Below are positions 32,051 to 40,849 of a DNA stretch of 64,000 bases, piece after piece; within the stretch, counting starts at the first letter, position 1; each line of letters opens with the position of its first letter. The DNA comes from Actinomycetospora lutea (GTDB lineage Bacteria; Actinomycetota; Actinomycetes; Mycobacteriales; Pseudonocardiaceae). The DNA is taken from the NCBI RefSeq assembly GCF_028737205.1, contig NZ_JAQZAL010000012.1, positions 1 to 64,000 of the forward strand, given 5' to 3'. The position numbers were made by a program, and so were the translations under genes. The notes beneath the pieces were generated by a model that saw only the letters and a program-made list of their open reading frames with translations, was not told the origin of the DNA and ran no database searches.

Positions 32051-33118
32051 ATGGCCCGTCCCGCACCGCCCGACACCGACGACGCCCGCGCCCGCCTGCG
32101 CTCCCTCGGGGGCGGCGGCCGTGCCGGTGGCTGGGGCGGGCGGGACGCGGTGGAGGTCGGGGAGCCGGCGTCCGACGACGGCGCGCGGGTCGGGTGGCCC
32201 GGAGCGGCGCCGGGCACGCCGGCCGCGCGTCTGCGTCTGGGACCGCAGGCGCCGGTCCGGGCGCGGGAACCGGTGCGGGACGACCCGCCGGCGCGGGACG
32301 ACCGGCCGGCGCGTGATGACCCGTGGTGGGACGACGAGGACGACGAGCCGCTCCCGGGCGCGCGCCGGGGCAGCGCGTGGGACCCGCCGGAGCGGGGTGA
32401 GCGCGCACGGCGGTGGGTGACGCGCTGGCTGCCGTCGTCGTGGGTGGGCGCGCGGTGGGACCCGGGCCGGACCGGAGGGCTCGCCCTCGCGGCGGTCGCC
32501 GCCGTCGCGGCCGTGGTCGCCGCGGTGGGGGTGTGGTCCGACCGTCCGGTCGCCGAGCCGGTGCCCGCGCTGCCGCTGGTGGCGGGCGCGCCCGTGGCGC
32601 CCTCGCCGGTGCCGGTCCTCCCGGGCGGCCCGGCGGCCGACACCGGACCGATCGTGGTCTCGGTGTCCGGGAAGGTCGCGCGCCCCGGGCTCGTGCGGCT
32701 CCCGCCGGGCAGCCGCGTCGGCGAGGCCGTCGACGCGGCGGGCGGGGCGTCACCCGACGCGGACATGACCGGCCTCAACCTCGCGGCGCGTCTCTCCGAC
32801 GGCGAGCAGGTGGTCGTGGGCGTGCCGGCGGCGGCCGCGGCGGCCCCGGCCGCGGGTTCGGCGGGTGCCGCACCGGCGGGCGGTGGTGCCGGTGGCTCCG
32901 GTGGTGCCGGTGCCGCCGCGCCCGGCGGGCCGGTGAACCTCAACACCGCGACGCTGGAGCAGCTCGACCAGCTCCCCGGCGTCGGGCCGGTCACCGCCCA
33001 GCGGATCCTCGAGTGGCGCACCCAGAACGGGCGCTTCGGCGCGGTCGAGCAGCTGCAGGAGGTCAGCGGGATCGGGGACGCCCGCTTCGCGACCCTGCGC
33101 GACCTGGTCACGGTGTGA
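32051..33118 (+). CDS. comEA: ComEA-family DNA-binding competence protein
   Basis: 355 residues. A long disordered Arg/Asp/Pro-rich cytoplasmic N-terminus (about 1-135) leads to one membrane helix (LALAAVAAVAAVVAAVGVW). An SLBB domain (about 200-255, VVSVSGKVARPGLVRLPPGS), a Gly/Ala linker and a C-terminal helix-hairpin-helix (NLNTATLEQLDQLPGVGPVT, RFGAVEQLQEVSGIGDARF) follow. ComEA binds incoming double-stranded DNA at the cell surface in competent bacteria. It is coupled to comEC by GTGA. The 151-bp gap upstream (31900-32050) shows no gene. Confidence 0.9.
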   Translation: MARPAPPDTDDARARLRSLGGGGRAGGWGGRDAVEVGEPASDDGARVGWPGAAPGTPAARLRLGPQAPVRAREPVRDDPPARDDRPARDDPWWDDEDDEPLPGARRGSAWDPPERGERARRWVTRWLPSSWVGARWDPGRTGGLALAAVAAVAAVVAAVGVWSDRPVAEPVPALPLVAGAPVAPSPVPVLPGGPAADTGPIVVSVSGKVARPGLVRLPPGSRVGEAVDAAGGASPDADMTGLNLAARLSDGEQVVVGVPAAAAAAPAAGSAGAAPAGGGAGGSGGAGAAAPGGPVNLNTATLEQLDQLPGVGPVTAQRILEWRTQNGRFGAVEQLQEVSGIGDARFATLRDLVTV

Positions 33119-35535
33119 GCGGCCGCCCCGCGCGCGGCGACCCGGCGGAGGAGCCGCCGCCCGCGCCGCCCGATCTGCGGCTCGTGCCGGCGGCGCTGGC
33201 GTCGTGGGGTGTGGCGATCGCGGCGCTCACGGCCGGGTGGGGCGCCGCCCTCGTGCTCGTCGCGCTCGCCGCCGTGGCGGCCGTGATCGCGGCCCGGCGG
33301 GCCACCGGTCGTCGCGGCCCGGGGCGCCCCGGACTGCGCGCGGTCGTGGTGGCGGCGGGCGGGTGCACGGCCGCCGTGGGGCTGGTGGCCGGGCTCGGGG
33401 CGTTCGCGGTGGCGAGCCACCCGCTGCGCCCGGCGACCGGCGCCGGGGTGTCGGCACGCCTCGACCTCGTCGTCACCGCCGACCCCCGGCCCGTCCGGTC
33501 CTCGGTACCGGGCCCGGGGCGGGTGGTGGTGCGGGGGGAGCTGGTCGGCGGCCAGGTCGGCGCGGGACCGGGCTGGCGTGCCGGCGGTCGCGTGGTGCTC
33601 CTCGCGCCGGCCGAGGACTGGGCCGGCCTGCTGCCCGGCCAGCTCGTCAGCGCACGGGGCCGGCTCGGCCCGCCCGACCGCGCCGACCTCACGGTCGCGG
33701 TGCTGCAGGTCCGCGGACCCCCGCGCGCGGTGGGCCCGGTGCCCGCAGTGCAGCGGGTCGCCGGCGACCTGCGCGGTGGCCTGCGGGACGCGGCGCGTGC
33801 CGTGCTGGCCGAGGACCCGGCGGGCCTGCTGCCGGGGCTCGTGGTCGGCGACACCTCGGGCGTCTCCCCGGGGCTCGCCGACGACTTCCGCACCGCCGGC
33901 CTCACGCACCTCACGGCGGTGTCCGGCACGAACGTGGCGATCGTGTGCGGGGCGGTGCTGCTCCTCGCGCGGCTGGGGCGGCTGGGTCCACGGACCGCGG
34001 CGGTGCTGGCGGGGCTGGCGCTGATCGGCTTCGTGGTCCTCGCGCGGCCCTCGCCGAGCGTGCTGCGCGCGGCCGTGATGGGCGGGGTCACGGTGCTGGC
34101 GCTCGCGGTCGGTCGGCGGCGCTCGGTGGTGCCGGCCCTGTGCGCGGCGGTGATCGTGCTGCTGCTCGTCGACCCGGGCCTGGCGACCGATCCGGGGTTC
34201 GCGCTCTCGGTGCTCGCCACCGGGGCCCTGGTGCTGCTGGCGCCCGGGTTCGTCGCGCGGATGCGGGCGCGCCGGGTGCCGCCGGGCGTGGCGGAGGCGC
34301 TGGCGGTGCCGGTGGCCGCGCACGTGGTGACCGCGCCGGTGATCGCCGGGCTGTCGGGCGAGGTCAGCCTCGTCGCGGTCGTCGCGAACCTGGTCGCCGC
34401 GCCGGTGATCGCCCCCGTGACGGTGCTCGGGGTGACGGCCGCGGCGGTGGCGCCGTGGTGGACCGCGGGCGCCCACGCGCTCGTCGGGGCGGCCGGGCCC
34501 GGGGTGTCGTGGCTGGTCTGGGTGGCGCGCCGGTGCGCCGCGGTCCCGGGTGCGACGCTGGACTGGCCGGCCGGCGTGCCGGGCGCGCTCGCGCTCGCCG
34601 CGGCCGTCGTGCTGGTCGGGGCCGCGCTGCGCTGGCGGCGGCTGCGCGCGGTGGTCGCCGCGGTGCTCGTCGGCGCGCTGCTGGTCCTCGTCCCGACCCG
34701 CGTCGCACCACCGGGCTGGCCGCCCGCGCGGTGGACCCTCGTCGCCTGCGACGTCGGCCAGGGCGACGCCCTGGTCCTCGCGACGGGGGAGCCGGGCCGG
34801 GCGGTCCTCGTCGACGTCGGCCCGGACGCGGGCGCGATCGACGGGTGCCTGGTGCGGCTCGGGGTCCGCTCGCTGGCGCTCGTGGTGCTGACCCACCTGC
34901 ACGCCGACCACGTGGGCGGGCTCGCCGGGGCGCTCGCGGGACGGTCGGTCGGCGGGGTCGCGCTGGGCCCGGCCCGCGAGCCGGCGGACACGCTCGGGCA
35001 GGTGGCCCGGCGGGCGGCGGCGGCGCGTGCCCCGCTGGTCGGCCTCGCGCGCGGCACCGTCCTGCGCTGGCCGGGACTCGTGCTCGAGGTGCTGGGCCCG
35101 GTGCGCCCGGCCGCGTTCGTCGACGGCGAGGACGGGTCCGCGGTGAACGACACCTCGGTGGTGGTCCGCGCGCACACCCCGGTGGGGCGGGTCATGCTCC
35201 CCGGCGACGCGGAGCTCTCCGCGCAGTCCTCCCTGCTCGGGTCGGGCGCCGATCTCCACGCGGAGATCCTCAAGGTGCCTCACCACGGGTCGCGGTCGTC
35301 GCTGCCGACCTTCCTGACCGCGGCCCGCGCCTCGCTCGCCCTGGTCAGCGTCGGGCGCGGCAACACCTACGGGCACCCGAACCCGCAGGTGGTGGGCCTG
35401 CTCGCCCGCACCGGCGCGCTCGTGCGCCGCACCGACGAGTCGGGCGACCTGGCCGTGGTCGCCGGCGCCGGCCCGCGCGCCGGCCCCGGCGTCGTCGCGC
35501 GCGGCGACCCGCGCCCCGATCCGCGGAAGCGGTGA
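33115..35535 (+). CDS. comEC: ComEC/Rec2 family DNA uptake channel
   Basis: 806 residues from GTG 33115. Order: N-terminal helices; OB-fold-like DUF4131 region (GRVVVRGELVGGQVGAG); the competence channel domain with LTHLTAVSGTNVAIVCGAV and about 8-10 helices; a C-terminal metallo-beta-lactamase domain with HLHADH (THLHADHVGG), CDVGQGDA and KVPHHGS. It forms the inner-membrane channel for single-stranded DNA, and the MBL domain may degrade the non-transported strand. With comEA it forms a competence pair common in actinobacteria, where natural transformation is mostly undemonstrated. Confidence 0.92.
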   Translation: MSGRPARGDPAEEPPPAPPDLRLVPAALASWGVAIAALTAGWGAALVLVALAAVAAVIAARRATGRRGPGRPGLRAVVVAAGGCTAAVGLVAGLGAFAVASHPLRPATGAGVSARLDLVVTADPRPVRSSVPGPGRVVVRGELVGGQVGAGPGWRAGGRVVLLAPAEDWAGLLPGQLVSARGRLGPPDRADLTVAVLQVRGPPRAVGPVPAVQRVAGDLRGGLRDAARAVLAEDPAGLLPGLVVGDTSGVSPGLADDFRTAGLTHLTAVSGTNVAIVCGAVLLLARLGRLGPRTAAVLAGLALIGFVVLARPSPSVLRAAVMGGVTVLALAVGRRRSVVPALCAAVIVLLLVDPGLATDPGFALSVLATGALVLLAPGFVARMRARRVPPGVAEALAVPVAAHVVTAPVIAGLSGEVSLVAVVANLVAAPVIAPVTVLGVTAAAVAPWWTAGAHALVGAAGPGVSWLVWVARRCAAVPGATLDWPAGVPGALALAAAVVLVGAALRWRRLRAVVAAVLVGALLVLVPTRVAPPGWPPARWTLVACDVGQGDALVLATGEPGRAVLVDVGPDAGAIDGCLVRLGVRSLALVVLTHLHADHVGGLAGALAGRSVGGVALGPAREPADTLGQVARRAAAARAPLVGLARGTVLRWPGLVLEVLGPVRPAAFVDGEDGSAVNDTSVVVRAHTPVGRVMLPGDAELSAQSSLLGSGADLHAEILKVPHHGSRSSLPTFLTAARASLALVSVGRGNTYGHPNPQVVGLLARTGALVRRTDESGDLAVVAGAGPRAGPGVVARGDPRPDPRKR

Positions 35536-35577
35536 GCGGTGTTCCCGGTCCCGACTCGAGGGCGGGCGGTGGGAGAG

Positions 35578-35606
35578 CCGACCCCTGTCCCGAGGACACG
35601 GGTCGG
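35578..35606. terminator. bidirectional hairpin between comEC and thrC
   Basis: A 13-bp stem with one C/C mismatch (35578-35590 with 35594-35606) and a 3-base CGA loop, in the 129-bp convergent gap. It shares the arm GGACACGGGTCGG with the hairpin after proA. Confidence 0.65.
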
Positions 35607-35664
35607 GCTCGGCGATCAGCGTCCCCGCAGGTCCGAGCTGTCGGTCACGCGGACCCGCGACGGA

Positions 35665-36924
35665 CTACAGGCCCAGCGCCTCGCGCACGGCCGTCGACGT
35701 CGCCGGGATCGTCGCCGTCGGCCCGACCTGGTGCTCGATCGCGTCGAGGGTCTTCAGGCCGTCGCCCGTGATCAGCAGGACCGTGTCGGCGTCGGGGTCG
35801 AGGTCGCCGGACTCGACCATCTTCTTGGCGTTGGCCACGGTCACGCCGCCGGCCGTCTCCGCGAACACGCCCTCGGTGCGGGCGAGCAGCCGGATGCCGT
35901 CGCGGACCTCCTCGTCGGTGACGTCGGTGACCGTGCCGCCGCAGCGGCGCACGGCGTCGAGGACGTAGGGCCCGTCGGCGGGGTTCCCGATGGCCAGCGA
36001 GCGGGCGATCGTGTCCGGCTTCTGCGGGCGGACCACGTCGGTGCCCTCGCGGAAGGCGGTCGAGACCGGCGAGCAGCCGGCGGCCTGGGCGCCGAACACC
36101 TTGTACGCGGCGTCGTCCACGAGGCCGAGGGAGATCAGCTCGCCGTACGCCTTGTCGACCTTGGTCAGCTGCGAGCCCGAGGCGATCGGGATGACGGTCT
36201 GGGCCGGGATGCGCCAGCCGAGCTGCTCGGCGACCTCGTAGCCGAGGGTCTTCGAGCCCTCCGCGTAGTACGGGCGGACGTTGACGTTGACGAACGCCCA
36301 GTCCTCCTGATCGAACGCGAGCTCGGTGGCGAGGCGGTTGACGTCGTCGTAGGTGCCCTCGCAGGCCAGCAGGTTGGTGTCGTACACCGCGGTCATGAGG
36401 ATCTTCGCGCGCTCGAGGGAGGCGGGGATCAGCACGACCGAGTCCCAGCCGGCGCGGGCGGCCGCGGCGGCGGTGGCGTTGGCGAGGTTGCCGGTCGAGG
36501 GGCAGGCCAGGACGCTGAAGCCGAGCTCGCGGGCCGCGGCGAGGGCGACGGCGACGACCCGGTCCTTGAAGGAGTGGGTCGGGTTGCCGGTGTCGTCCTT
36601 GATCCACAGGTTGCGGATGCCGAGCTCGGCGCCGAGCCGGTCGGCGCGCAGCAGGCGGGTCAGGCCCGGGTCGGTGTTCGGGTAGGCCTCGACGGTGCTG
36701 GGCACCGGCAGCAGCGCCTTGTAGCGCCAGATGCTGCGCGGGCCGCGCTCGATGTCCTCGCGGGTCACGCGGCCGAAGTCGTAGGCGATCTCGAGCGGGC
36801 CGAAGCACTGCGGACAGGCGAACTCGGCGGCGAGGTCCAGGCGGTGGCCGCAGGCGCGGCAGGCGAGCGCAGAGGCGGGACCGAGGTCGAGCCCGGTGGT
36901 CGTGGGCTGGGCGGTCAGCGTCAT
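35665..36924 (-). CDS. thrC: threonine synthase
   Basis: 419 residues from ATG 36924 with GAGGAGG 9 bases upstream. PLP enzyme converting O-phosphohomoserine to threonine. The N-terminal zinc-ribbon-like cysteines are Cys22, 25, 37 and 40 (ACRACGHRLD, CPQCFGPL). The PLP lysine is Lys120 in DTGNPTHSFKDR, and the phosphate loop is STGNLANA. The length and Cys-rich start match the class typical of plants and actinobacteria. A SAM riboswitch lies in the leader. ThrC competes with methionine synthesis for its substrate, so control by SAM is metabolically meaningful. Confidence 0.95.
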   Translation of the reverse strand: MTLTAQPTTTGLDLGPASALACRACGHRLDLAAEFACPQCFGPLEIAYDFGRVTREDIERGPRSIWRYKALLPVPSTVEAYPNTDPGLTRLLRADRLGAELGIRNLWIKDDTGNPTHSFKDRVVAVALAAARELGFSVLACPSTGNLANATAAAAARAGWDSVVLIPASLERAKILMTAVYDTNLLACEGTYDDVNRLATELAFDQEDWAFVNVNVRPYYAEGSKTLGYEVAEQLGWRIPAQTVIPIASGSQLTKVDKAYGELISLGLVDDAAYKVFGAQAAGCSPVSTAFREGTDVVRPQKPDTIARSLAIGNPADGPYVLDAVRRCGGTVTDVTDEEVRDGIRLLARTEGVFAETAGGVTVANAKKMVESGDLDPDADTVLLITGDGLKTLDAIEHQVGPTATIPATSTAVREALGL

Positions 36925-36949
36925 GGAAGGAATCCTCCTCATCTTCCCC

Positions 36950-37055
36950 GCGAACGGGTCGGAATTGGCACCGTGATCGCCAGCAGAACACTGACGCCGG
37001 TTGCCGGGGTGTCGTCGGGCCGGTCCCTCTACCCCTCTGGATGAGCCGTATTCGG
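36950..37055 (-). ncRNA. SAM-I (S-box) riboswitch in the thrC leader
   Basis: Read on the minus strand, the 37045-36955 stretch contains in order the S-box core blocks CTCATCCAGAGGGG, GAGGGACCGGCCCG, CCCCGGCAACC and GGTGCCAATTCCGACC. These are the conserved P1/P2, P2-P3 junction, P3/P4 and P4-P1 elements of the SAM-I aptamer, with intact spacing. It begins about 120 bases and ends about 30 bases before the thrC ATG, leaving little room for a separate terminator. Control is probably by access to the GAGGAGG ribosome site. Ends are approximate. Confidence 0.88.
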
Positions 37056-37201
37056 TTGTGCGGGCACCCTCGGGTGTCCGGCGGAGAACACTACGGGACC
37101 CGGACCGGGCCGACCACCGAGGAGCACCCGCCGAGACGTGCCTCACGCGGGTGCGCACGAGGCGCGCCCGGGGTGTCGGCGGGCCGTGGAACGATGGCGC
37201 C

Positions 37202-38254
37202 GTGAGCCCGACCAGCGCGCCCGAGGCCCCCGCGCCCGTGCACCTCGTCGTCGGCGACGAGGCGCTGCTGGTCGAGCGGGCCGTGGTGCGGGCGATCGCG
37301 GCGGCCCGCGAGGCCGACCCGGCGGTCGAGGTCAGCAGGCTGCCGGCCGGCGAGCTGACCGCCGGGGTGCTGGGCGAGCTGGTCAGCCCGTCGCTGTTCG
37401 CCGAGTCGCGCGTGGTCGTGGTGGAGAACGGCCACGACGCGGGCGCCGAGGTCACCACCCTGCTGCTCGACTACGCGAAGGCACCCAGCGAGGGCGTCAC
37501 GCTCGTCGTCGTCCACCGCGGCCCGCCCAAGGGCGCGAAGGGATGCCGTCCGGCCGGGCGCGGCGGCGCCAGGGGCGCGGCGGCCAAGGGCGGCGGTGCG
37601 AAGGGCGACGCGCTGCTCGAGGGCCTGCGCGCCGCGGGCGCCTCTGAGGCGTCGGCGGCGTCCCTGTCCGATGACCAGCGGGCCGACTTCGTGCGCGCCG
37701 AGGTCCGCCAGGCCGGCGGCAAGATCACCGGCGAGGCGCTGGGCCTGCTGATGGACGCCGTCGGGTCCGATCTGCGCGAGCTCGCCGCCGCCGCGTCCCA
37801 GCTCTCCTCCGACGCGGGCGGGCACGTCGACGCCGACGCCGTGCGGCGGTTCCACCGCGGGCGCGCCGAGGTGACGGGGTTTGCGGTGGCCGACCGTGCG
37901 ATGACCGGCGACCGCGCCGGGGCGCTCGAGGCGCTGCGCTGGGCGCTCGACACCGGGGTGCCGCACGTGGTGGTGGCCGACGCGATCGCCGACGGCGTGC
38001 GCACCGCGGCGCGGGTCACGGCCGCCGGGCGCGGCGATCCGTACAGCCTCGCGTCCTCGCTGCGGATGCCGCCGTGGAAGGTCAAGCGGGGCCAGCAGAA
38101 CGGCCGCGGCTGGTCGGGCGAGGGGCTGACGCGCGCCATGGGCGTCGTCGCCGATCTGAACGCCGACGTCAAGGGCGCCGCGGCCGATCCGTCCTACGCG
38201 CTCGAGCACGCCGTCGAGCAGGTCGTCGCCGCCCGGGGCGCGTCGCGCCGCTGA
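37202..38254 (+). CDS. holA: DNA polymerase III subunit delta
   Basis: 350 residues from GTG 37202. Clamp-loader subunit. It has the family start APVHLVVGDEALLVERAV, a strand VVVVENGHDAG, a Gly/Lys/Ala-rich insertion (about 108-140) and the C-terminal collar helices (DLRELAAAASQLSSDAG, WKVKRGQQNGRGWSGEGL). A possible -10 (AACGAT, 37190-37195) lies 6 bases before the start, so the mRNA may be leaderless. It converges with rpsT. Confidence 0.92.
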   Translation: MSPTSAPEAPAPVHLVVGDEALLVERAVVRAIAAAREADPAVEVSRLPAGELTAGVLGELVSPSLFAESRVVVVENGHDAGAEVTTLLLDYAKAPSEGVTLVVVHRGPPKGAKGCRPAGRGGARGAAAKGGGAKGDALLEGLRAAGASEASAASLSDDQRADFVRAEVRQAGGKITGEALGLLMDAVGSDLRELAAAASQLSSDAGGHVDADAVRRFHRGRAEVTGFAVADRAMTGDRAGALEALRWALDTGVPHVVVADAIADGVRTAARVTAAGRGDPYSLASSLRMPPWKVKRGQQNGRGWSGEGLTRAMGVVADLNADVKGAAADPSYALEHAVEQVVAARGASRR

Positions 38255-38260
38255 CACGAC

Positions 38261-38298
38261 GACGGCCCGCCCCCAACGCGCTGCGGGGACGGGCCGTC
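38261..38298. terminator. bidirectional terminator between holA and rpsT
   Basis: GACGGCCCG (38261-38269) pairs with CGGGCCGTC (38290-38298), and the CCCC/GGGG inside extends the stem with a bulge. It lies between convergent stops, 7 bases after holA and 17 before rpsT. Confidence 0.7.
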
Positions 38299-38314
38299 GG
38301 AGTACTGGGCCGGC

Positions 38315-38608
38315 TCAGGCCGGGGTCTTGCCCGCCTTGGCATCGACGGTGAAGCGCTCGGCGCGGTGGGCCATGCGCGACTTCTTGTTCGCCGCCTGGT
38401 TCTTGTGGATGACGCCCTTGGAGACGGCCTTGTCGAGCAGGCGCGCGGCCTCGCGCTGGCGGGTGGTGGCCTGCTCCTGGTCGCCCGCCTGGACGGCCTC
38501 GCGGTAGCGGCGGATCGCGGTCTTGATGCGCGACTTGACCGCCTTGTTGCGCTGGCGCGCCTCTTCGCTCTTGCGGATGCGCTTGACCTGCTGCTTGATG
38601 TTCGCCAC
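38315..38608 (-). CDS. rpsT: 30S ribosomal protein S20
   Basis: 97 residues from GTG 38608. The Lys/Arg-rich helical protein begins [20 protein letters not shown] and contains [20 protein letters not shown], the conserved S20 block that binds 16S rRNA. It is divergent from lepA and convergent with holA, the mycobacterial arrangement. A likely -10 (TAACCT, minus strand 38697-38692) gives a 77-base leader. Confidence 0.97.
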   Translation of the reverse strand: MANIKQQVKRIRKSEEARQRNKAVKSRIKTAIRRYREAVQAGDQEQATTRQREAARLLDKAVSKGVIHKNQAANKKSRMAHRAERFTVDAKAGKTPA

Positions 38609-38790
38609 GGAGTCTTCGAACCTCGTCTGTCGGTGCTGTCTGGCGTCACGGGAGCGCGCGGGGGCGCTCGACCGCCTCACACGTGTCCCCAAGGTTAGCA
38701 ACACCGCTGCGCGCAGATCGCGGGCGGGCCTCATGGGACGATGGTGACGAGCCGTCGCGAGCAGGAACGTCCAGAACCGTGAGGAACCCG

Positions 38791-40704
38791 TTGAGCCAGA
38801 CCACCCAGCAGTCCGCCAGCACGCCTGGACGGCCGGGCACGCAGGGCTTCGCGGACGAGACGTTCACGCCGCCCCCGCAGATCCGCAACTTCTGCATCAT
38901 CGCCCACATCGACCACGGCAAGTCGACGCTGGCCGACCGGATGCTGCAGATGACCGGCGTGCTGGGCGACCGGGCGTACCGCGCGCAGTACCTCGACCGC
39001 ATGGACATCGAGCGCGAGCGGGGCATCACCATCAAGGCGCAGAACGTGCGCCTGCCCTGGTACGCCGCGGGTCCCGACGGCGAGATGCGCGACCACGTCC
39101 TGCACCTCATCGACACCCCGGGCCACGTCGACTTCACCTACGAGGTGAGCCGCTCGCTGGCCGCGTGCGAGGGCGCGATCCTGCTGGTCGACGCCGCGCA
39201 GGGCATCGAGGCGCAGACCCTGGCCAACCTCTACCTGGCCATGGAGCACGACCTCGAGATCATCCCGGTGCTCAACAAGATCGACCTGCCGGCGGCCGAG
39301 CCCGAGCGCTACGCCGAGGAGCTCGCCCACCTCATCGGCTGCGAGCCCGACGAGGTGCTGCGCATCTCGGCCAAGACCGGCGCCGGCGTCGAGGCCGTCC
39401 TCGACGAGGTCGTGCGCCGCGTCCCCGCCCCGGTCGGCGACGCCGACGCGCCGGCCCGGGCCATGATCTTCGACTCGGTGTACGACACCTACCGCGGCGT
39501 CGTCACCTACATCCGCGTCGTCGACGGCCGCATCACCCCGCGCGAGCGCATCCGCATGATGTCGACGAACGCCGTGCACGAGCTGCTCGAGGTCGGGATC
39601 ATCTCGCCGGACCAGAAGCCCTGCCGGGGTCTCGGCGTCGGCGAGGTCGGCTACCTCATGACCGGCGTGAAGGACGTCCGCCAGTCCCGCGTCGGCGACA
39701 CCATCACGTGGGAGCGCAAGGGCGCCACCGAGCCGCTCGGCGGCTACCGCGATCCGCAGCCGATGGTCTACTCCGGGCTCTACCCGATCGATGGGTCGGA
39801 CTTCCCGCTCCTGCGTGACGCCCTGGACCGCCTGCGTCTCAACGACGCCGCGCTGTCGTACGAGCCGGAGACCTCGGCGGCGCTGGGCTTCGGGTTCCGC
39901 TGCGGGTTCCTCGGCCTGCTGCACCTCGAGATCACCCGCGACCGGCTCGAGCGCGAGTACGGGCTCGACCTCATCTCCACGGCGCCCAACACCGTGTACC
40001 GCCTCGTGCTCGACGACGGCTCCGAGGCCGAGGTCACCAACCCCGCCGACTGGCCCGAGGGCAAGGTCGCGACGATCTACGAGCCGATCACCAAGGTCTC
40101 GGTGCTCGCCCCGGCGGACTTCGTCGGCCCGATCATGGAGCTCTGCCAGTCGCGACGCGGGTCGCTCGAGGGCATGGACTACCTCTCCGACAGCCGCGTC
40201 GAGCTCCGCTACACGATGCCGCTCGCCGAGATCATCTTCGACTTCTTCGACATCCTGAAGTCGCGCACCCGCGGGTACGCCTCGCTGAACTACGAGCCCG
40301 CCGGCGAGCAGGCCGCCGACCTGGTGAAGGTCGACATCCTGCTGCAGGGCGAGCCGGTGGACGCGTTCTCGGCGATCGTCCACCGCGACGCGGCCTACGA
40401 GTACGGCAACTCGATGGCCACGAAGCTGCGCGAGCTCATCCCGCGCCAGCAGTTCGAGGTGCCGATCCAGGCCGCCATCGGGGCGAAGATCATCGCCCGC
40501 GAGACCATCCGCGCGATCCGCAAGGACGTGCTCTCCAAGTGCTACGGCGGGGACATCACCCGCAAGCGCAAGCTGCTCGAGAAGCAGAAGGAGGGCAAGA
40601 AGCGGATGAAGACCATCGGACGGGTCGACGTCCCGCAGGAGGCCTTCGTCGCGGCCCTGTCCACCGACCAGAACGCGGTCGAGAAGAACAAGGCCAAGAA
40701 GTAG
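38791..40704 (+). CDS. lepA: elongation factor 4 (LepA)
   Basis: About 637 residues. I choose TTG 38791 because GAGGAA lies 5 bases upstream; GTG 38779 is an alternative. Translational GTPase: P-loop AHIDHGKST (about 39-47), switch [25 protein letters not shown]. The LepA-specific C-terminal domain ends in [20 protein letters not shown]. It back-translocates or remodels ribosomes under stress. A perfect hairpin follows. Confidence 0.96.
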   Translation: MSQTTQQSASTPGRPGTQGFADETFTPPPQIRNFCIIAHIDHGKSTLADRMLQMTGVLGDRAYRAQYLDRMDIERERGITIKAQNVRLPWYAAGPDGEMRDHVLHLIDTPGHVDFTYEVSRSLAACEGAILLVDAAQGIEAQTLANLYLAMEHDLEIIPVLNKIDLPAAEPERYAEELAHLIGCEPDEVLRISAKTGAGVEAVLDEVVRRVPAPVGDADAPARAMIFDSVYDTYRGVVTYIRVVDGRITPRERIRMMSTNAVHELLEVGIISPDQKPCRGLGVGEVGYLMTGVKDVRQSRVGDTITWERKGATEPLGGYRDPQPMVYSGLYPIDGSDFPLLRDALDRLRLNDAALSYEPETSAALGFGFRCGFLGLLHLEITRDRLEREYGLDLISTAPNTVYRLVLDDGSEAEVTNPADWPEGKVATIYEPITKVSVLAPADFVGPIMELCQSRRGSLEGMDYLSDSRVELRYTMPLAEIIFDFFDILKSRTRGYASLNYEPAGEQAADLVKVDILLQGEPVDAFSAIVHRDAAYEYGNSMATKLRELIPRQQFEVPIQAAIGAKIIARETIRAIRKDVLSKCYGGDITRKRKLLEKQKEGKKRMKTIGRVDVPQEAFVAALSTDQNAVEKNKAKK

Positions 40705-40706
40705 CG

Positions 40707-40725
40707 CCGCCCACGCGGTGGGCGG
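40707..40725 (+). terminator. hairpin terminator after lepA
   Basis: Perfect 8-bp stem CCGCCCAC/GTGGGCGG with a 3-base GCG loop, starting 2 bases after the lepA stop. Confidence 0.65.
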
Positions 40726-40744
40726 GCGGGAATGCCTGATCGCG

Positions 40745-40816
40745 TAGACTGGTTGTCAACGCCGAGCTGTCGGCCTGGGTGGGACCTCTCAGTGTGACCG
40801 GGTCCGCGGACAGCTC
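40745..40816 (+). promoter_or_regulatory. promoter and structured 5' leader of the DEAD-box helicase gene
   Basis: TAGACT (40745-40750) is a likely -10, giving a leader of about 93 bases. The leader folds into nested stems: GAGCTGTC (40764-40771) with GACAGCTC (40809-40816), and GGACC (40782-40786) with GGTCC (40801-40805). Structured leaders are common on cold-shock helicase genes. I recognise no named RNA family. Confidence 0.4.
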
Positions 40817-40849
40817 TCGTGTCCGAGTTCCCTCTCCTGAAAGATCTAC

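Noticed and set aside
33115-35535. Evidence for an active competence system
   Set aside because: comEA and comEC are present, but no pilus or DNA-processing genes lie in the window, and these two genes are widespread in actinobacteria without shown transformation.
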